64,000 bases of DNA from Vanilla planifolia (lineage: Eukaryota; Streptophyta; Magnoliopsida; Asparagales; Orchidaceae): assembly GCA_023846275.1 (NCBI GenBank), contig CM043875.1:4709569-4773568 (forward strand), written 5' to 3'. The notes beneath the pieces were generated by a model that searched no databases, had not been told where the DNA came from, and worked only from the letters and a program-made list of their open reading frames with translations. The position numbers were made by a program, and so were the translations under genes. Shown piece by piece: positions 30,601-41,556 of this stretch; the first letter of the stretch is position 1; every line of letters starts with the position of its first letter.

Positions 30601-33600
30601 TTTTTAACTAAACCCAAAAGAAATTAGAAGAATAAGAAGGTCATACTGCCATATATATTCAAGCTTCGGGAATGTTAAAGCACAATAAGGTTTAACTATA
30701 GCAGAAGTCTCTGCTCGTGTTGCTTCTGCAACAGTAGCACGGTCATTATATATGGCCGGTTTGGGAGCCAAAGGGGCTGTAGCACTGTCATTATATATGG
30801 CCGGTTTGGGAACCAAAGGGGCCTCAAAGGGTATTTGGAGCTGCTGATCCAAATTTGTCACTTCTATTGGTTTAATGGGATGAACATCTAAATTCTCTGA
30901 ACTATGTTGATCTTTGTGCCTTTCTACAACTAAAGGCACATCTATTTGACGAGAAACAGGTGAAGTGAAGTTTGATGGGACATCAGATATCATATCAACA
31001 GTGACAGCTGGAAGCTCCCCAGTTATAACGGTTTTATTATTCTTTGATTCTCTATTTCTCAACGTAACTACTGCTTCTGTGCATCTATTATGCCCTTTAA
31101 CCACCTCCCTAGAATTCCAATCAGATGCATGCTTATGAGAAGATTCTCCAACATTGTCAATGGAACAGTGTTGAGTGGCATGCTCCGTTCCATTGCAACA
31201 GTTACAATGTATCGTCCGATTATCTTCACATGATGACGTCCTTGAACTAACAAGCATTGTAGAACCTATTATTCTCTTCTGCACAAATTCTGTAGGTAGA
31301 ACTACAGTACACTTCGATTCGGAGTCAGCCATGCAGCAAGATTCATCCCCAGCAATTATACTCGTATGGATATCTTCTTCATGCACTTTAGACTTTTGAG
31401 CTTTGTTAAGCCTTGAAATTCCATTGGAAGAACCAGAAATTTTAGAAGAACATGTGATCTGTTTCTTCCCACCATCTGCACCTAGTAGAATGACGACCAA
31501 AATTAGCCAACTAAAAAGCATGATACTCTTAGAATGATGATCAAGATTAGCTAACTAAAGCGACTAGTACAATAATGACCAAGATTAACTAACTAAAAAG
31601 TATGCTATAAAACATATTTCAAGGAAAATGGCACTACTAAACTTTTACCAAAGTAACTTGTATCATCAGATCCTTTACTCAAGCAATGAGAACCTGTTTC
31701 AGATAAATTGTTCATGTTGTAGCCGCTCAGCAGAAACTTAGAATCCACATTTGGAATAGAGTTGGTGGCAATACCTGGAGAAGATGTGAAAAAAGAGTTG
31801 CCAACAGCTGAAAAACTCTTTGTTTCTACAACTTTTCCTTCTTGCAACTCTTTTGGTCTTTTAATTTCTCCAATATGAGATGGGTGAAACGAACATTTGC
31901 TTCCTGACTCAGTATTTGGTCCCCCTAAGTTTGTGCTTTTGAATGATGTATATTTAGTCACAGGATTCCTCAAACCCTGTTCTCTTAGATCATTGCCTGT
32001 TAAATCCCTCGTGATTTTTTGCTTACCAGGATTATTTTCAATATTGTTTTTAACTTTTGAATTAAGGTTCAGTTTACTAAAAGAAACAGACCTCAAAATA
32101 TTTCCTGAGAAAAAAAACAAACAGAAGCACTGTCAACTCATATACCAAGCAGCAATTTTTATTTTATTTTATTTTATTTTATTTTTTTATTATTATTATT
32201 TTTTTTTGCTAAAAGCCGCATTGGAATTTACGAAAAGAACTTGAATAAGGGCCTACCATGAGGTGAGTGAAGATTTGGCTGACTATTGAATGAGCTAGAT
32301 CTAAAGAAAGTTTTTGAGAGAGAGATAGCCTCAGAAACTTCAGGCAATGGTGCTGGAACAGCTGTTTTCAATTTTCCTGAATCTCGAATTTTGAGTGAAG
32401 CCTGACTAGACAAGATAGGCTTTTTCATTGGGCTTGTTATCTCGGCAGAACGGAAAACATCTAAAGACTTGGCCTCTTGTAGATGGTTTACTTGCCTCCT
32501 AGTCAAAGTATTGGGTCTCTGCAATCCGTTAGACCGCCCTTGAACATCCAAACCAGCAGTCCTCTCCACCAATTTTTGACGCTTTCGTGGGATGAAAGTG
32601 CTCACAGAGTCATGATTAATTTCATTAGGACACATTGGTTTTAATCTAACAGAAGCTGCATCAGACTGATCCGCATTCCAATTTTCTGTCTTGATTTTGC
32701 ATTCTTCGCATAGCCAATCACCCTCGGGAACTTTGTCCATCTTTTCCCACATACAGTAACTGTTCAAAGAGAAATGGCAATTAGAAAAGGTAAATGATCA
32801 GTTTCATGTTTTGCAAAGAGAAACAGCAATTAGAAAATGACCAGCTTCATGTTATGCAAGCTTACGTATGCTCTGCACCATCATTACACCTGCAACATGT
32901 AGCGAGAAGATCCTCCCTTCCAGCATCCCCACAGATATCACACACTTTTACCTAAAACAATAATTGCTAGTCATGATAAATACTACAATCATACACGTTG
33001 CAGAAGATGCATTTGCATGTGAAGCACTGGAGATCATAAAACAAAAACTGGAGGTGTTAGCATAAGCTTCTTCTGTCAACATTGTCTTAATAATTAGGAA
33101 GTATCGGGAATAACAAGTCAAATAACGTGACTTATCACATAAATCACATCTTTATGCAGCATTTTGAATCATTAGACCTTAAAAGTCATTCTCTTACATA
33201 AATACAGTCAATTTATCTGCCGTCACTCAATCTAACATTTTATAAAAGGCCAGCAATTATGAAGTTTCCTCATACAATCTAACATTCAAACAAGTATATG
33301 CTCCATTGTAGTAACATTTCTCAAGAAATTCTAATAAATCTAGATAAACTAAAAACCAAAAGAAAAGAAAAGGAAAGCAGATAAAAACTCAAAAAACAAA
33401 AAAAAAACAAAAAAGGTTTATTCAATAATTAAATAAAATATGAGCACACACAAAGTTTAAATGATGATGATATTAATCATAGCTTTAATACAAACTGGAT
33501 TCATCGAGGACAAAATTACTTTCAAAGCATAACTTGGGCTGTCGACTTAGGCCTTATTTGGCATCACTTTTTCTGTCATCATTTTTTTTCTCCAGTTAAG

Positions 33601-34341
33601 ATGATTTTCATATCATGAAGTTTTTTATTTTTTAATTAAAATGATCCTAATATCACAATGTTTTCCTTATCATCCAATTGATAAAATTCACTAATGCAAT
33701 TGTGATAACTATAACCCCTCAGATGATTTTGAGCTCAAATGATCCATAAAAATTACACAATGTTGGACCAGCACATGTCATACCTTAACACCAAATATTG
33801 AGGTATTTTTTATTTTATCCAAAATGGTTTTGAAGTTGTTCTTAAAATATGCATAAACAATGTAAGGTCATGTCAAAAATACATAGCTCATGAACATCAT
33901 CTCCCTGGAAAATGCACACTATCTGAAACACTAGTAAAGCAACTCGTCCAAAATGTCCTTATTCAGTAGGTGACCAGTCATATCTTCATTAGTCCCATGG
34001 TGTATCCAGTCATCCATCTCTTATTTCATATTCAAACCAAATTATATTAGTGAACATATTATTCTAATACCTATCTTGTCACAAACAACACAAAGTGTTG
34101 AGGGACTATTTGCATTGATCCACTCTTCTGGATGTATACTATTTATACTTATATCCATCCAATTAGAAGTCGAATAAAAGTCAATCATTGCCAAAAGAAT
34201 CATCTTCTAGAAAACAAATCTCGAACATCATACCAAAAGAGGTCTTACTCTAAGTCCATTCTTTCATAACCCCTCAAAAATTGCAAAGGTTTTACCCAAA
34301 CTAGCCTCATAGTTTTAACATTAATATGCATATCAACCATT

Positions 34342-34394
<53 letters not shown>

Positions 34395-37300
34395 AAGAAC
34401 CATGAGATAAAATTCATCCTTACTCTCATCTCCACTTAAAATGCTGCTAAAGTCACTCTTTATCTAATAGATTCACTCTTAACATACTTTACTAGTATCT
34501 TTTTTATGCTGCACTTATAACATTATATTGAGTTATATGATAAGGTGTTTTCATAAGATGGGTTTTTCGTCAAGAAATTTGTAGAATCCAAAACAATATA
34601 TCTCACATCCAACAAGTAACATGCAATTTCTTTTCATGGTTTGGCTATAAGGTGCATTGCACCTAGCAACAAGTAGTTCAGCCCGAGCTAAGAAATATCT
34701 AATTCAATAGCTATTGATGTGCCTTTTGATATAGAACCTGCAATACATCTTAAAATGATTATGCTTAGCCACTTTTGAATGAACAGAACAAGACACATTA
34801 TCATACACAACTAATGACAAGCATTACTATGTACGACCAAACAATAAATGATCTAGATCTGCCAAAGTGAAAATGGATATCATACCAATACAATGAAACT
34901 ATCATTACATGTACGACATGCAATACTAATTAAACATAACATGAGACACAAAGTTAGAATGCAGACCGTACAAATATGACGATGGACTTCATTTTGTATT
35001 ATCACAAGGTAGATTTCAGATAGAGTGATATACCAATTGTATTTCGAAGTACATATGTTCAAGATTAATACTAAAATTATTTTAACAACTTAGACCTCGA
35101 ATATTTAATGTTAGTAATTATTCTTTACTTCATGAGATGAAATTGAAAAACAATAATTGAAGCTTTAAACACCTTAAGGTGATTTATACATAAAGTATTT
35201 TAACAAAAAAGAGAGAACAAATGTTTGGGAAGGGGTACATCCCAATCTCATGGAAAATAATGAAACAAAGACTGATAAGCAACCCAATCCATGACAACAC
35301 TATCTTCTCTAAGGATGTGTGTGGTCTTATGGGACACAAATAGACAGATAGTGTGAGCTTCCTCAGTGCAGCACAATCATTGTTGTATATGATTGCCTTC
35401 TCCAAAGAGGTAAGCGCAACGTAAGAGTCAGTCTCAAACCAAACTGCAATGGTGGTAGGAAACCACAAACTACTAAGCTTGATGGCTTCAACAATTACCT
35501 GAATTTTCAAAGTTATTGGTGCCAAAGAGAAAATTGTTTTACCAACTATGAGTAGAGGTTTACCTCTAATATCTCTAATAACAATTTCAATTCTAGCTCA
35601 TCATCATCATATATAATTGCATCACAATTTACCTTGATCCAACTAAGGGGGAGATCCTTGATGGTTTTGATTGTATAAGGTGTTCATAAAGATGATGTCC
35701 TTATCATGCTTGTATGATCAATTCTTCAGTAGATAAAACAGGGTGTTCAGATTAAGCAAGAAGTTTGTGTTGTCATATAAGTACGATCTCTTACAATACA
35801 TGTAGGGTACTTGTTTTTTAGAGAGATGTAAGGAGACATATGGAGCTAATGAACTTTGAGTAAAGTGATGATACTGGTCATACATGTATGATCATATTAA
35901 CATAAAGGTGTAAGTTGGGACTTCGACAGTTTGTGTGCTAAAATATTTCATATAAGTATGATACAAACATCGCATGCGTATGATACTATGATAACAAAGA
36001 TTTATGTTACATTAGTACGATCTTTGTCATCATCCGTACAATTCCAAGAAAATTCAAGAAATGGAAAATTGAATCTCAAGATCTATATGATTCATACATA
36101 TACGATGGTCCTATCATAGAAATATGATCTTTTGTTAGCTGTGAAATAAAGTAGTCAATCTAGTTTGAAGAGTCAAACAATCTAAATATAGTGGTATTAT
36201 GTTTGTACGATTCTTTGATCTAACAGTAAGATCAATTAAAAAATTGTAACAATTAGTTTCACTGGTTTTTTGAAAAGTTTGATTTGGCCATTGGGGATTG
36301 TTTGGAGTTGTAAGAGAGCTTTGCAATAGTTATATAAAAGGGGTCTAAATATAAATGAAAAAATCAAAGTTGAATTGGAAAATTATTGAGAGATAATCTA
36401 CTTGAAAACCATTATTACAAGAGGGAAAAGCAAGGATATGGTTTTAAGCATTGATCTCATTCTTTATAACCTACTTTCATTCCACATCTTATGAGCTAAG
36501 TTGTATACTTTTTCAATTTATTTCTATATCATTCTTTTTAATAAGAATATTGAACTCAATTGCATAATTATTCTTGCTTTAACTTCATATTAATATGCCT
36601 CTTACTTAAATTAGATTAAGTTATAGGACTTCGTACCTGAGCTTTTATTTTGGTTTCTTTGTCTATTATTAAGAATTTGTATTTGATCTTGTATTAGTCT
36701 TTTGATTATTATTGTAGGGTCCTCTAAACAATAATTTTTAAGATTCTCTAACCTGACGATTTATAGATCTTCTAAGTTGTTGTTGGCTCTTTTGGACCAA
36801 TTATTGCAAGGAATTTTGGCCCGATGCTTTTTGAGTCCTCTAACTCATTGTATATTCTATCCTTAATACAAACTTAGCCATTTCACCAGAGATAGATGTA
36901 GATCCAAGTTTGGATCAAATAACCTAAAAATACTATTGTATCATTACTTTATTTGCTCTCTTATACAAAAATTTTTAAAACTAAATAACAATTTTTAAAA
37001 ACAAATTTTAAATGTGTCAATAAAATTATCAAAAGTGTACTATTGTTATGCTTGAGTTATTTGAATTTATGATTTACACAATTCAACCCTCCTCTTATAT
37101 GAACATGCTTAACAAATATCAATAGCTATTATTTGAATAATTTGATAATTACTTTAATTTTTTAACTTATTGAGTGCATGTGTGTTTTAAATTGTCACTA
37201 AAAAAAACATTTAGCAATGCATAATGAAAAACTTTAATTGAAAATGATACAATGTTGAAAAATTGTTTATATGTATGATAATCATTGAAATGGAATTTTT

Positions 37301-40300
37301 CCACGAATAAGAGGAATTGCAATATTCTTATTGTCATATTGTTGACTAAATATTTTGAGCTATTTCTACTCTAGGGTATTTTAAGAAGTTTCCTCATTTT
37401 CATTACTTTTCTTGTGCCTTCTTACATGCTATTAGGATCATGCTTAAGTTGGCTAGTTGACTTACAAAAGATGACTTCAAATTTATAACTCCATTTTCCA
37501 TTATTGTTTTCTCTTGACTAGCTAAATTGTTGTACTTTTAAATATATCAAATGACTCCATTTGCCAAAACACTATCTTTTCAAGTTTTCAAGAACCTGTT
37601 TTATCTAATTTTGAGTAGTTCACAACTTCAAGAATGAAGTTTTCCCTATAATTTTGAAATGCTAATCAACTATACGAGCTACTACACAAGCCACTTGAAA
37701 AACCTTGCTACTAATTTGGAAACATCCAAGTTTTTTTCACATATTCATTTATAGGTTTTGGTGCTCTGAGTCATAGAGTGTTCCAATCAATATAAACTCA
37801 TACATTAAAAGATATTTTGAATAAAAGAATTGGACTTATTATTCACTATAAATAGGAACCACAACTTATCAAAAATGTTTGTTCTGTAAGCAAAATTAAA
37901 AAGGAGTCAAGAAAAAGAGATATAATGCAAGCATGGGATTTGAGAGAGTAGACCACGAAGGTTAATTTGTTTTTAGAAAAAAAGATGCTCTAACAAGAAA
38001 GAAAAAAATGGACTATGGCAATATTAATGGGAAAACAAAAGACCCAACAGTCTCTGAACGAAAGTATTAGAATAATATTAAAAAGGACATTACTTGTGTA
38101 GAGTTCAATGAAGAGTTATTATTGACCAATATATAATTGAAGGATTTAACCATCCAACCAAATCAATAGATTAAAGCTTTGTTGCTAATGCTTATTGTTG
38201 TTTTGCTCTATAAAATAAACTATCAATTTTGAAGAATAAAGATGATGACATACTTAAAACTGTAGCTTATCATCAGTTGGGCAGTTCAAGTCAGAACAAA
38301 AAAAGAGGATAGGCACCCATTGACCAGTTGAACTATCTGTTAATTGTATTATTAACCCACAAGATCTAGAAAATTGAATTTATTAATAAAAAATGTATGT
38401 ATGAGCAAAATACTCACATCATATAACACAACATCTGATTCAGATGGTCCAACCTCAGAAACTAACACAGGTTGCAAACGATCATCTTGACTTTTGGGTG
38501 CACTTAATACAGCATCGTCCTTTTTGAAGGGTTCATGTGCATTACTTCCTTTTAGATTATTATCAAGTTGCTTATGCAAATCTGTGTCGTTAATGGATTC
38601 TTTACACAAATCATCAATATTTGAGTTGCGAGAAGAAAATAACATGCTTTTCTGATCTTCATGGTTAGTAAAGGAATTGGATCTATGTTCAGAAAAACTT
38701 CTACAAGGCAATGATGCCAACGAAGACTCAACAGTATCCACTTCAGAAAATGCAGTAATTTCTTCCTTGGGTTGCAAATTCACGATCCCTTGAATGTCCT
38801 TGGACCCATAATTAAGGCACGGTGAAGTTTCAGCCTGAGACATGGAATGGAGAGAACAAATTTTTGAAGAAACGTCATTCCTGCACAAAGGGTTCTGTGG
38901 TTTGACAGAAGCACCAGAACATCCAGAAGCTGAATATGAGCTGCTATCAAGTGAAGACGCATTGATACTGCCATTTGAACCACTTGAGTTCCAATGGTTC
39001 TCCCCAGTTTCACATTCTTGAAAACCACGGCCAGGCACTGCAGGACTATTCACTTTCATGGAACTACTAATTGCAACATTACTACAAGCAATGTCCTCCT
39101 CCTTTATGTCCACCATGCCGTCCCTGGTTGTAACCTTTGCATCTGTACCTCCACATGGCAACAAGATGCTATCCCCGTGACATTCTGATTCACAATGCTC
39201 TTCACCTAGCCCTGGGTGAAACCTCTGGCACATGTCAGATGACAAATGGACACACAAGGTCGTGCAATCCTGATCAGATTTTCTCATACAGGACCTTTGT
39301 TCAAAAATTTTTCTGGAAGATAACACTTCATTTGCAATAGAAACTCTCAAATTTGTTTTGCTTTCAGCAATTTCAGAGTATGATTCATGACTTGAACCAG
39401 TGCTTAAAAAGTTGCTAGTTTCTGCATTGTGCAAATCGTCAAAGATCCTAACCTTGGAAATTGGCATCAAATCCACATCAAAGAAAGAGCTTTTGGACTT
39501 CTTCCTAGTACAGAGGCTACTTGAGAAGCCACTCTCACTGATAGAATCTACGGCTGACAAAGATAGACCATAGTGCATGCATGATGAACAAGGAGCCGAA
39601 CACACATTGCATGTCCCAGATTCAACCCTCATATCTCTTGGAAATATAAATTTCTTCTCAACCAGGGTGGTATCCTGGTACACGAGTAATTGCACAAAAA
39701 TGGTTATCAGAGAATAAATTCCACTGAACTTCTAAAGCAAACGATATGATAACCATAACTGATCAACTGATACAAAACATCTTTGTAACAATCGCATGCA
39801 TTTGCTTTTTTAAACTTCAAAATTTGATTCTTGAATACTACGTGGTTGTTCATGTGTGTGTGTGGGCATGTATGATATTATCAATGCGTAGAGTTAAAAC
39901 AGTAAAGAAAATCACCCACTGGCCAAAAGCTGTGCAAAAGGTGTAGATTTCTTTGAAGATATCAGTCAATCCAGTCCTTCAAAGTTGGTAGCTGCACAGA
40001 CAAAGACAGAGAAAGCAAAGTTATGAATCAATAAAGGGATCTACATGCTTAAAGATATATCAATATGTGATATGAACATAATTTAAAAAATTATTAAGCA
40101 AATAATTTTAGTTGGAATGCATGTTCTGATTTGAATCAACAAAAGGCAATACAAAAGAAAGAAAAATATTTAAAGAAAAGAACTACTTGTACAAAAGGCT
40201 GTATAGTGAAATGAATAAAGAAGGGGGACAAAAATTCATTCAAAGCAAAAAGAGTTAACGAACAGTTATTTTTAGAGATACATTGCATGAAACAATGGCA

Positions 40301-41555
40301 CTTGAAAAAATGCACGCCAATTGCGATTTGCAAGCAACTAACTCTTTCAGTGGCTACCATGGTCCCCATAAAAAGGGGATCTCAAAGCCTAGCCAAAGTC
40401 TAGAAGATTTTGAAAAAAAATAAAATGCTTTTAAATTGGTGGAAAAATGGCTAAAGCATACCAAGAATCTACTTTAAAGTAAATAAATATTGGAAAAACT
40501 AAAATTATATTGATTTCAACTTGCTGTCATTCATTTTTAGATTGACAAAATTGTATTACTTTTCTTGAATATCTATGTAAGGACTCTATGTATTTACCTT
40601 AGTAAATCCAAAATTGAATCAATACTTGCTTATTCCTCTCAAATTACATTAATCAAAGCTAAAGCGCAAGATCCAACCATTAGGATCTTCATCTTCATTT
40701 TTTCCTTGCCCTAGTGCCACGTAGGCATAGCTCATCAAGCTGTTTGAGGACACCATCATCTATGTTATCCAAGCCAAAAAGGTCACTGAGATTCACAAGC
40801 ATCAAAAGAGCAGAGTTTCTCAGCAACTTACTTTCCAATACCTTGTCCAAGAGATCTACAAGTTCCTATTCCAGTGCATTATCTGCAAGATCACCACTAC
40901 CCATGGTTTGTTTTGAGGAGAATTAGTTTCAGTGTCACCTCGCCATCCATTTTTCATCGATTGCCATTTTCATCTTCATCATGACAATAAAACAAGACCA
41001 AGGTTTCTTCTCCTTGATAGCCATCGTCTAGCAGTAGAGCCTCAAGAACAATACATTTTGGCCGTTGGCCTTCTCTGTGAGATATTGTATCTACCTCACT
41101 GCTTCAATCCATTGTAATGTAAAACTCGACCCTTACCCTCCCTTTCCATGGGCCTGCATCAAGCCTATGCTTTGCTTTCTATTATCCCAATAAATAGGAA
41201 TTAGCTATGGATGGGCTTGGGACAAGCTCAGTTGGAGATGATTCTTCCACTCCATAACGTTATGGTATCACAATGACTTCTATCACCCAGAATTATAGTG
41301 ATAGCTCGTTTTTATATCACAAATCACAAGCTATATGATAAAAACTTTATCCACAAATCCCAACATGTTGTTATGGTTTTTGAGGAAGAGAAAAGATAAG
41401 ACATATTTCTGAAAACATTATGTTGTGTGGCAGCCAAGGAGTTAAACAACTCTATTGTAATAACATGACTTGACTAAATGGAGTCAAGTATTAGGTAAGC
41501 TTACCTTTTCTACAAGATGACCAAAACCATTTGAGATACCATCCAAAAGTACCAT
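24015..41555 (-). CDS. AIPP2: AIPP2/PAIPP2-like PHD-finger repressor protein, 11 coding exons
   Basis: Exons in transcript order: 41,555-41,505; 39,674-38,418; 32,951-32,866; 32,759-32,257; 32,104-31,649; 31,475-30,647; 30,556-30,326; 30,240-30,116; 29,998-29,511; 24,793-24,697; 24,613-24,015. They sum to 4,722 bases (1,573 codons), every junction is GT..AG and all phases agree. Seen: Cys motif CNVCSAPCSSCMH (residues 39-51); C4HC3 PHD finger (CDICG..WLCEEC, about 440-485); an AIPP2-type SPOC-like domain (about 1,055-1,195, with EYIWQGSFNVLGTRS, FFFAKNIESYERSYRK, WNGMHYLWGMF); two EAR-type LxLxL motifs at the C-terminus. Known of the family: Arabidopsis AIPP2/PAIPP2 bind unmethylated H3K4, pair with a BAH H3K27me3 reader and recruit CPL2 to repress transcription; they were found with ASI1/EDM2 partners. 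Inferred: nuclear repressor. The start is uncertain: exon 1 is predicted from splice sites and frame. Met at 39,632 is the alternative, giving 1,542 residues. Confidence 0.92.
24614..24696 (-). other. 83-nt intron 10, retention-sensitive
   Basis: Donor CTCAG|GTTCTC and acceptor GTTGCAG|G flank 83 bases. Splicing joins TTMPS-G-TACSKIDAQ in frame. Reading straight through gives GSQICIQV and a stop, so this short intron must be removed to make the EAR-containing C-terminus. The length is near the lower limit for plant introns. Confidence 0.75.
24697..24793 (-). CDS. AIPP2: AIPP2-like exon 10
   Basis: It encodes EELINDCTHREAVDSHALPH and continues INAESSLTTMPS. The acceptor may be TATGCAG (exon start 24,793) or, nine bases further upstream, ATTCCAG (start 24,802, adding CMQ). 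Both keep the frame. Confidence 0.75.
24794..29510 (-). other. Intron 9 (about 4.7 kb) with decayed repeat DNA
   Basis: A long intron between donor CAG|GTGATT at 29,510 and the exon 10 acceptor. Between about 25,900 and 27,100 the + strand is less AT-rich and has broken open frames (26,511-26,696 and 26,751-27,038) of charged, low-complexity protein. This looks like a mobile-element relic, but no domain could be named. The rest shows nothing recognisable. Confidence 0.5.
29511..29998 (-). CDS. AIPP2: AIPP2-like exon 9
   Basis: Acceptor TTTTTCAG|GT. It begins WNGMHYLWGMFRAKKRNS, the conserved end of the SPOC-like domain, and then a Ser/Asn-rich tail to ENVGTCQ. Donor CAG|GTGATT. Confidence 0.93.
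30116..30240 (-). CDS. AIPP2: AIPP2-like exon 8 (SPOC-like domain)
   Basis: It encodes YERSYRKLMEKMRRNDTALR and GNIDGTELLVFLSNKLSLSSQ. Introns on both sides are about 85-117 bases. Confidence 0.95.
30326..30556 (-). CDS. AIPP2: AIPP2-like exon 7 (SPOC-like domain)
   Basis: Acceptor TTTGTAG|AGG. It encodes GSFNVLGTRSVHEVFHGIQA, then SYSSSWKVQCQVTTPQEENI and ALFFFAKNIE. Donor AAAG|GTTTGT. Confidence 0.95.
30647..31475 (-). CDS. AIPP2: AIPP2-like exon 6
   Basis: A low-complexity, Ser/Thr-rich linker between the PHD finger and the SPOC-like domain. It ends PKLEYIW plus a split Gln codon, donor CA|GTATGA. It contains an in-frame 15-residue tandem duplication (PLVPKPAIYNDSATA/PLAPKPAIYNDRAT). Confidence 0.93.
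30734..30823. repeat. In-frame 45-bp tandem duplication inside exon 6
   Basis: Copies at 30,734-30,778 and 30,779-30,823 differ at only a few bases. Each encodes 15 residues around PKPAIYND. The duplication preserves the frame. Confidence 0.92.
31649..32104 (-). CDS. AIPP2: AIPP2-like exon 5
   Basis: Acceptor TTTTCTCAG|GA, donor TTTG|GTAAAA. It encodes a polar linker starting NILRSVSFSKLNLNS, with no recognised domain. Phases match exons 4 and 6. Confidence 0.92.
32257..32759 (-). CDS. AIPP2: AIPP2-like exon 4 (second half of PHD finger)
   Basis: Acceptor TTTGAACAG|TTACTG. It encodes YCMWEKMDKVPEGDWLCEEC, completing the C4HC3 zinc ligands, then a basic linker with FIPRKRQKL that could act as a nuclear localisation signal. 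Donor CATG|GTAGGC. Confidence 0.95.
32866..32951 (-). CDS. AIPP2: AIPP2-like exon 3 (first half of PHD finger)
   Basis: Too short to stand out alone. It encodes VKVCDICGDAGREDLLATCC and RCNDGAEH, with a split Thr codon. Acceptor TTGTTTTAG, donor AC|GTAAGC. It supplies the first four Cys and the His of the zinc finger. Confidence 0.95.
34347..34391. repeat. (AT)n microsatellite in intron 2
   Basis: About 22 AT units, nearly perfect. Confidence 0.95.
35184..35672 (-). pseudogene. LINE-type RNase H domain relic
   Basis: The - strand reads WIKVNCDA, then in a shifted frame IVIRDIRGKPLLIVGKTIFS, then VAEAIKLS-like sequence (as VIVEAIKLSSL), AVWFETDSYVALTSLEKAI and NDCAALRKL. This order (VN.D, VIRD..GKPLL, EAIKL, ETDS.VA) matches the RNase H-like (RVT_3) domain at the end of plant non-LTR retrotransposons. 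At least one frameshift separates the first block, and no reverse transcriptase is visible nearby. It lies in the same orientation as the host gene. The long open frame (35,184-35,525) is the best-preserved part. Confidence 0.7.
35690..37100 (+). mobile_element. LTR-like relic related to the 8.5-10.7 kb repeat
   Basis: It shares the vocabulary and order of the 8,540-10,745 repeat: first TATCATRC/GTACGAT near-palindromes (35,700-36,220), then a block with AAGCATTGATCTCATTCTTT against GCATTGGTCTCATCTTAA (9,873), then ATGTAGATCCAAGTTTGGAT against TATAGATCCGAGTTTGGAT (10,534), and last ACAATTCAACCCTCCTCTTA. The left end appears truncated. Confidence 0.55.
38418..39674 (-). CDS. AIPP2: AIPP2-like exon 2 (N-terminal Cys motif)
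   Basis: Acceptor GTACCAG|GATACC, donor GAT|GTGAGT; 1,257 bases, phase 0 at both ends. It encodes CNVCSAPCSSCMHYGLSLSA, the Cys-rich N-terminal block conserved in the AIPP2/PAIPP2 family, and a long Ser-rich acidic region. The Met at 39,632, just before this block, is an alternative translation start if exon 1 is wrong. Confidence 0.92.
39675..41504 (-). other. Predicted intron 1 with histone H3 pseudogene
   Basis: Donor AAAAG|GTAAGC at 41,504 is a strong plant donor. It contains the antisense H3 relic (40,720-40,900) and a possible extra exon at 39,916-39,991 with good splice sites but stops in all frames. Confidence 0.45.
40720..40900 (+). pseudogene. Rearranged histone H3 pseudogene fragment
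   Basis: The + strand reads LFEDTIIYVIQAKKVTEIHK then HQKSRVSQQLTFQYLVQEIY. The first part matches the C-terminal H3 region (GLFEDTNLCAIHAKRVT). The second matches the region upstream of it in H3 (EIRKYQKS..KLPFQRLVREIAQDF), and nucleotide matches such as CAAAAGAGCA and TTTGAGGACACC agree. The two segments are thus in reversed order, joined directly at about 40,787, with a small in-frame deletion. No full reading frame of H3 remains. It may be the junction of two tandem processed copies or a rearranged one. Confidence 0.65.
41505..41555 (-). CDS. AIPP2: AIPP2-like exon 1 (predicted start)
   Basis: ATG at 41,555 opens MVLLDGISNGFGHLVEK, ends at a strong donor (AAAAG|GTAAGC) and joins exon 2 in frame to give HLVEKDTTLVEKKFIFPRD before the conserved Cys block. 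A stop lies in frame upstream, and an acceptor-like GGTCAG sits just before the ATG, so a 5'UTR exon probably precedes it. I rely on frame and splice signals, not on a remembered homologue. Confidence 0.45.
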
Positions 41556-41556
41556 T

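Larger units (their letters stand above)
32952..38417 (-). other. Intron 2 (5.47 kb) carrying mobile-element relics
   Basis: Runs from donor GAT|GTGAGT to acceptor TTTTAG. It holds an AT microsatellite, a LINE-type RNase H relic (35,184-35,672) and an LTR-like relic (about 35,690-37,100). Nothing else is recognisable. Canonical sites and the intact frame across it show the gene tolerates this load. Confidence 0.85.

Noticed and set aside
39916-39991. Candidate extra 5' exon of the AIPP2-like gene (acceptor CTGTGCAG, donor GTGG|GTGATT)
   Set aside because: The splice sites look good, but every frame has a stop, and inclusion would break the frame from predicted exon 1. It could be a UTR or poison exon only if exon 1 is wrong.
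40714-41117. Two consecutive open frames on the + strand (70 and 61 codons)
   Set aside because: The first overlaps the histone H3 relic in a different frame from the H3-like reading; the second has no recognisable motif.
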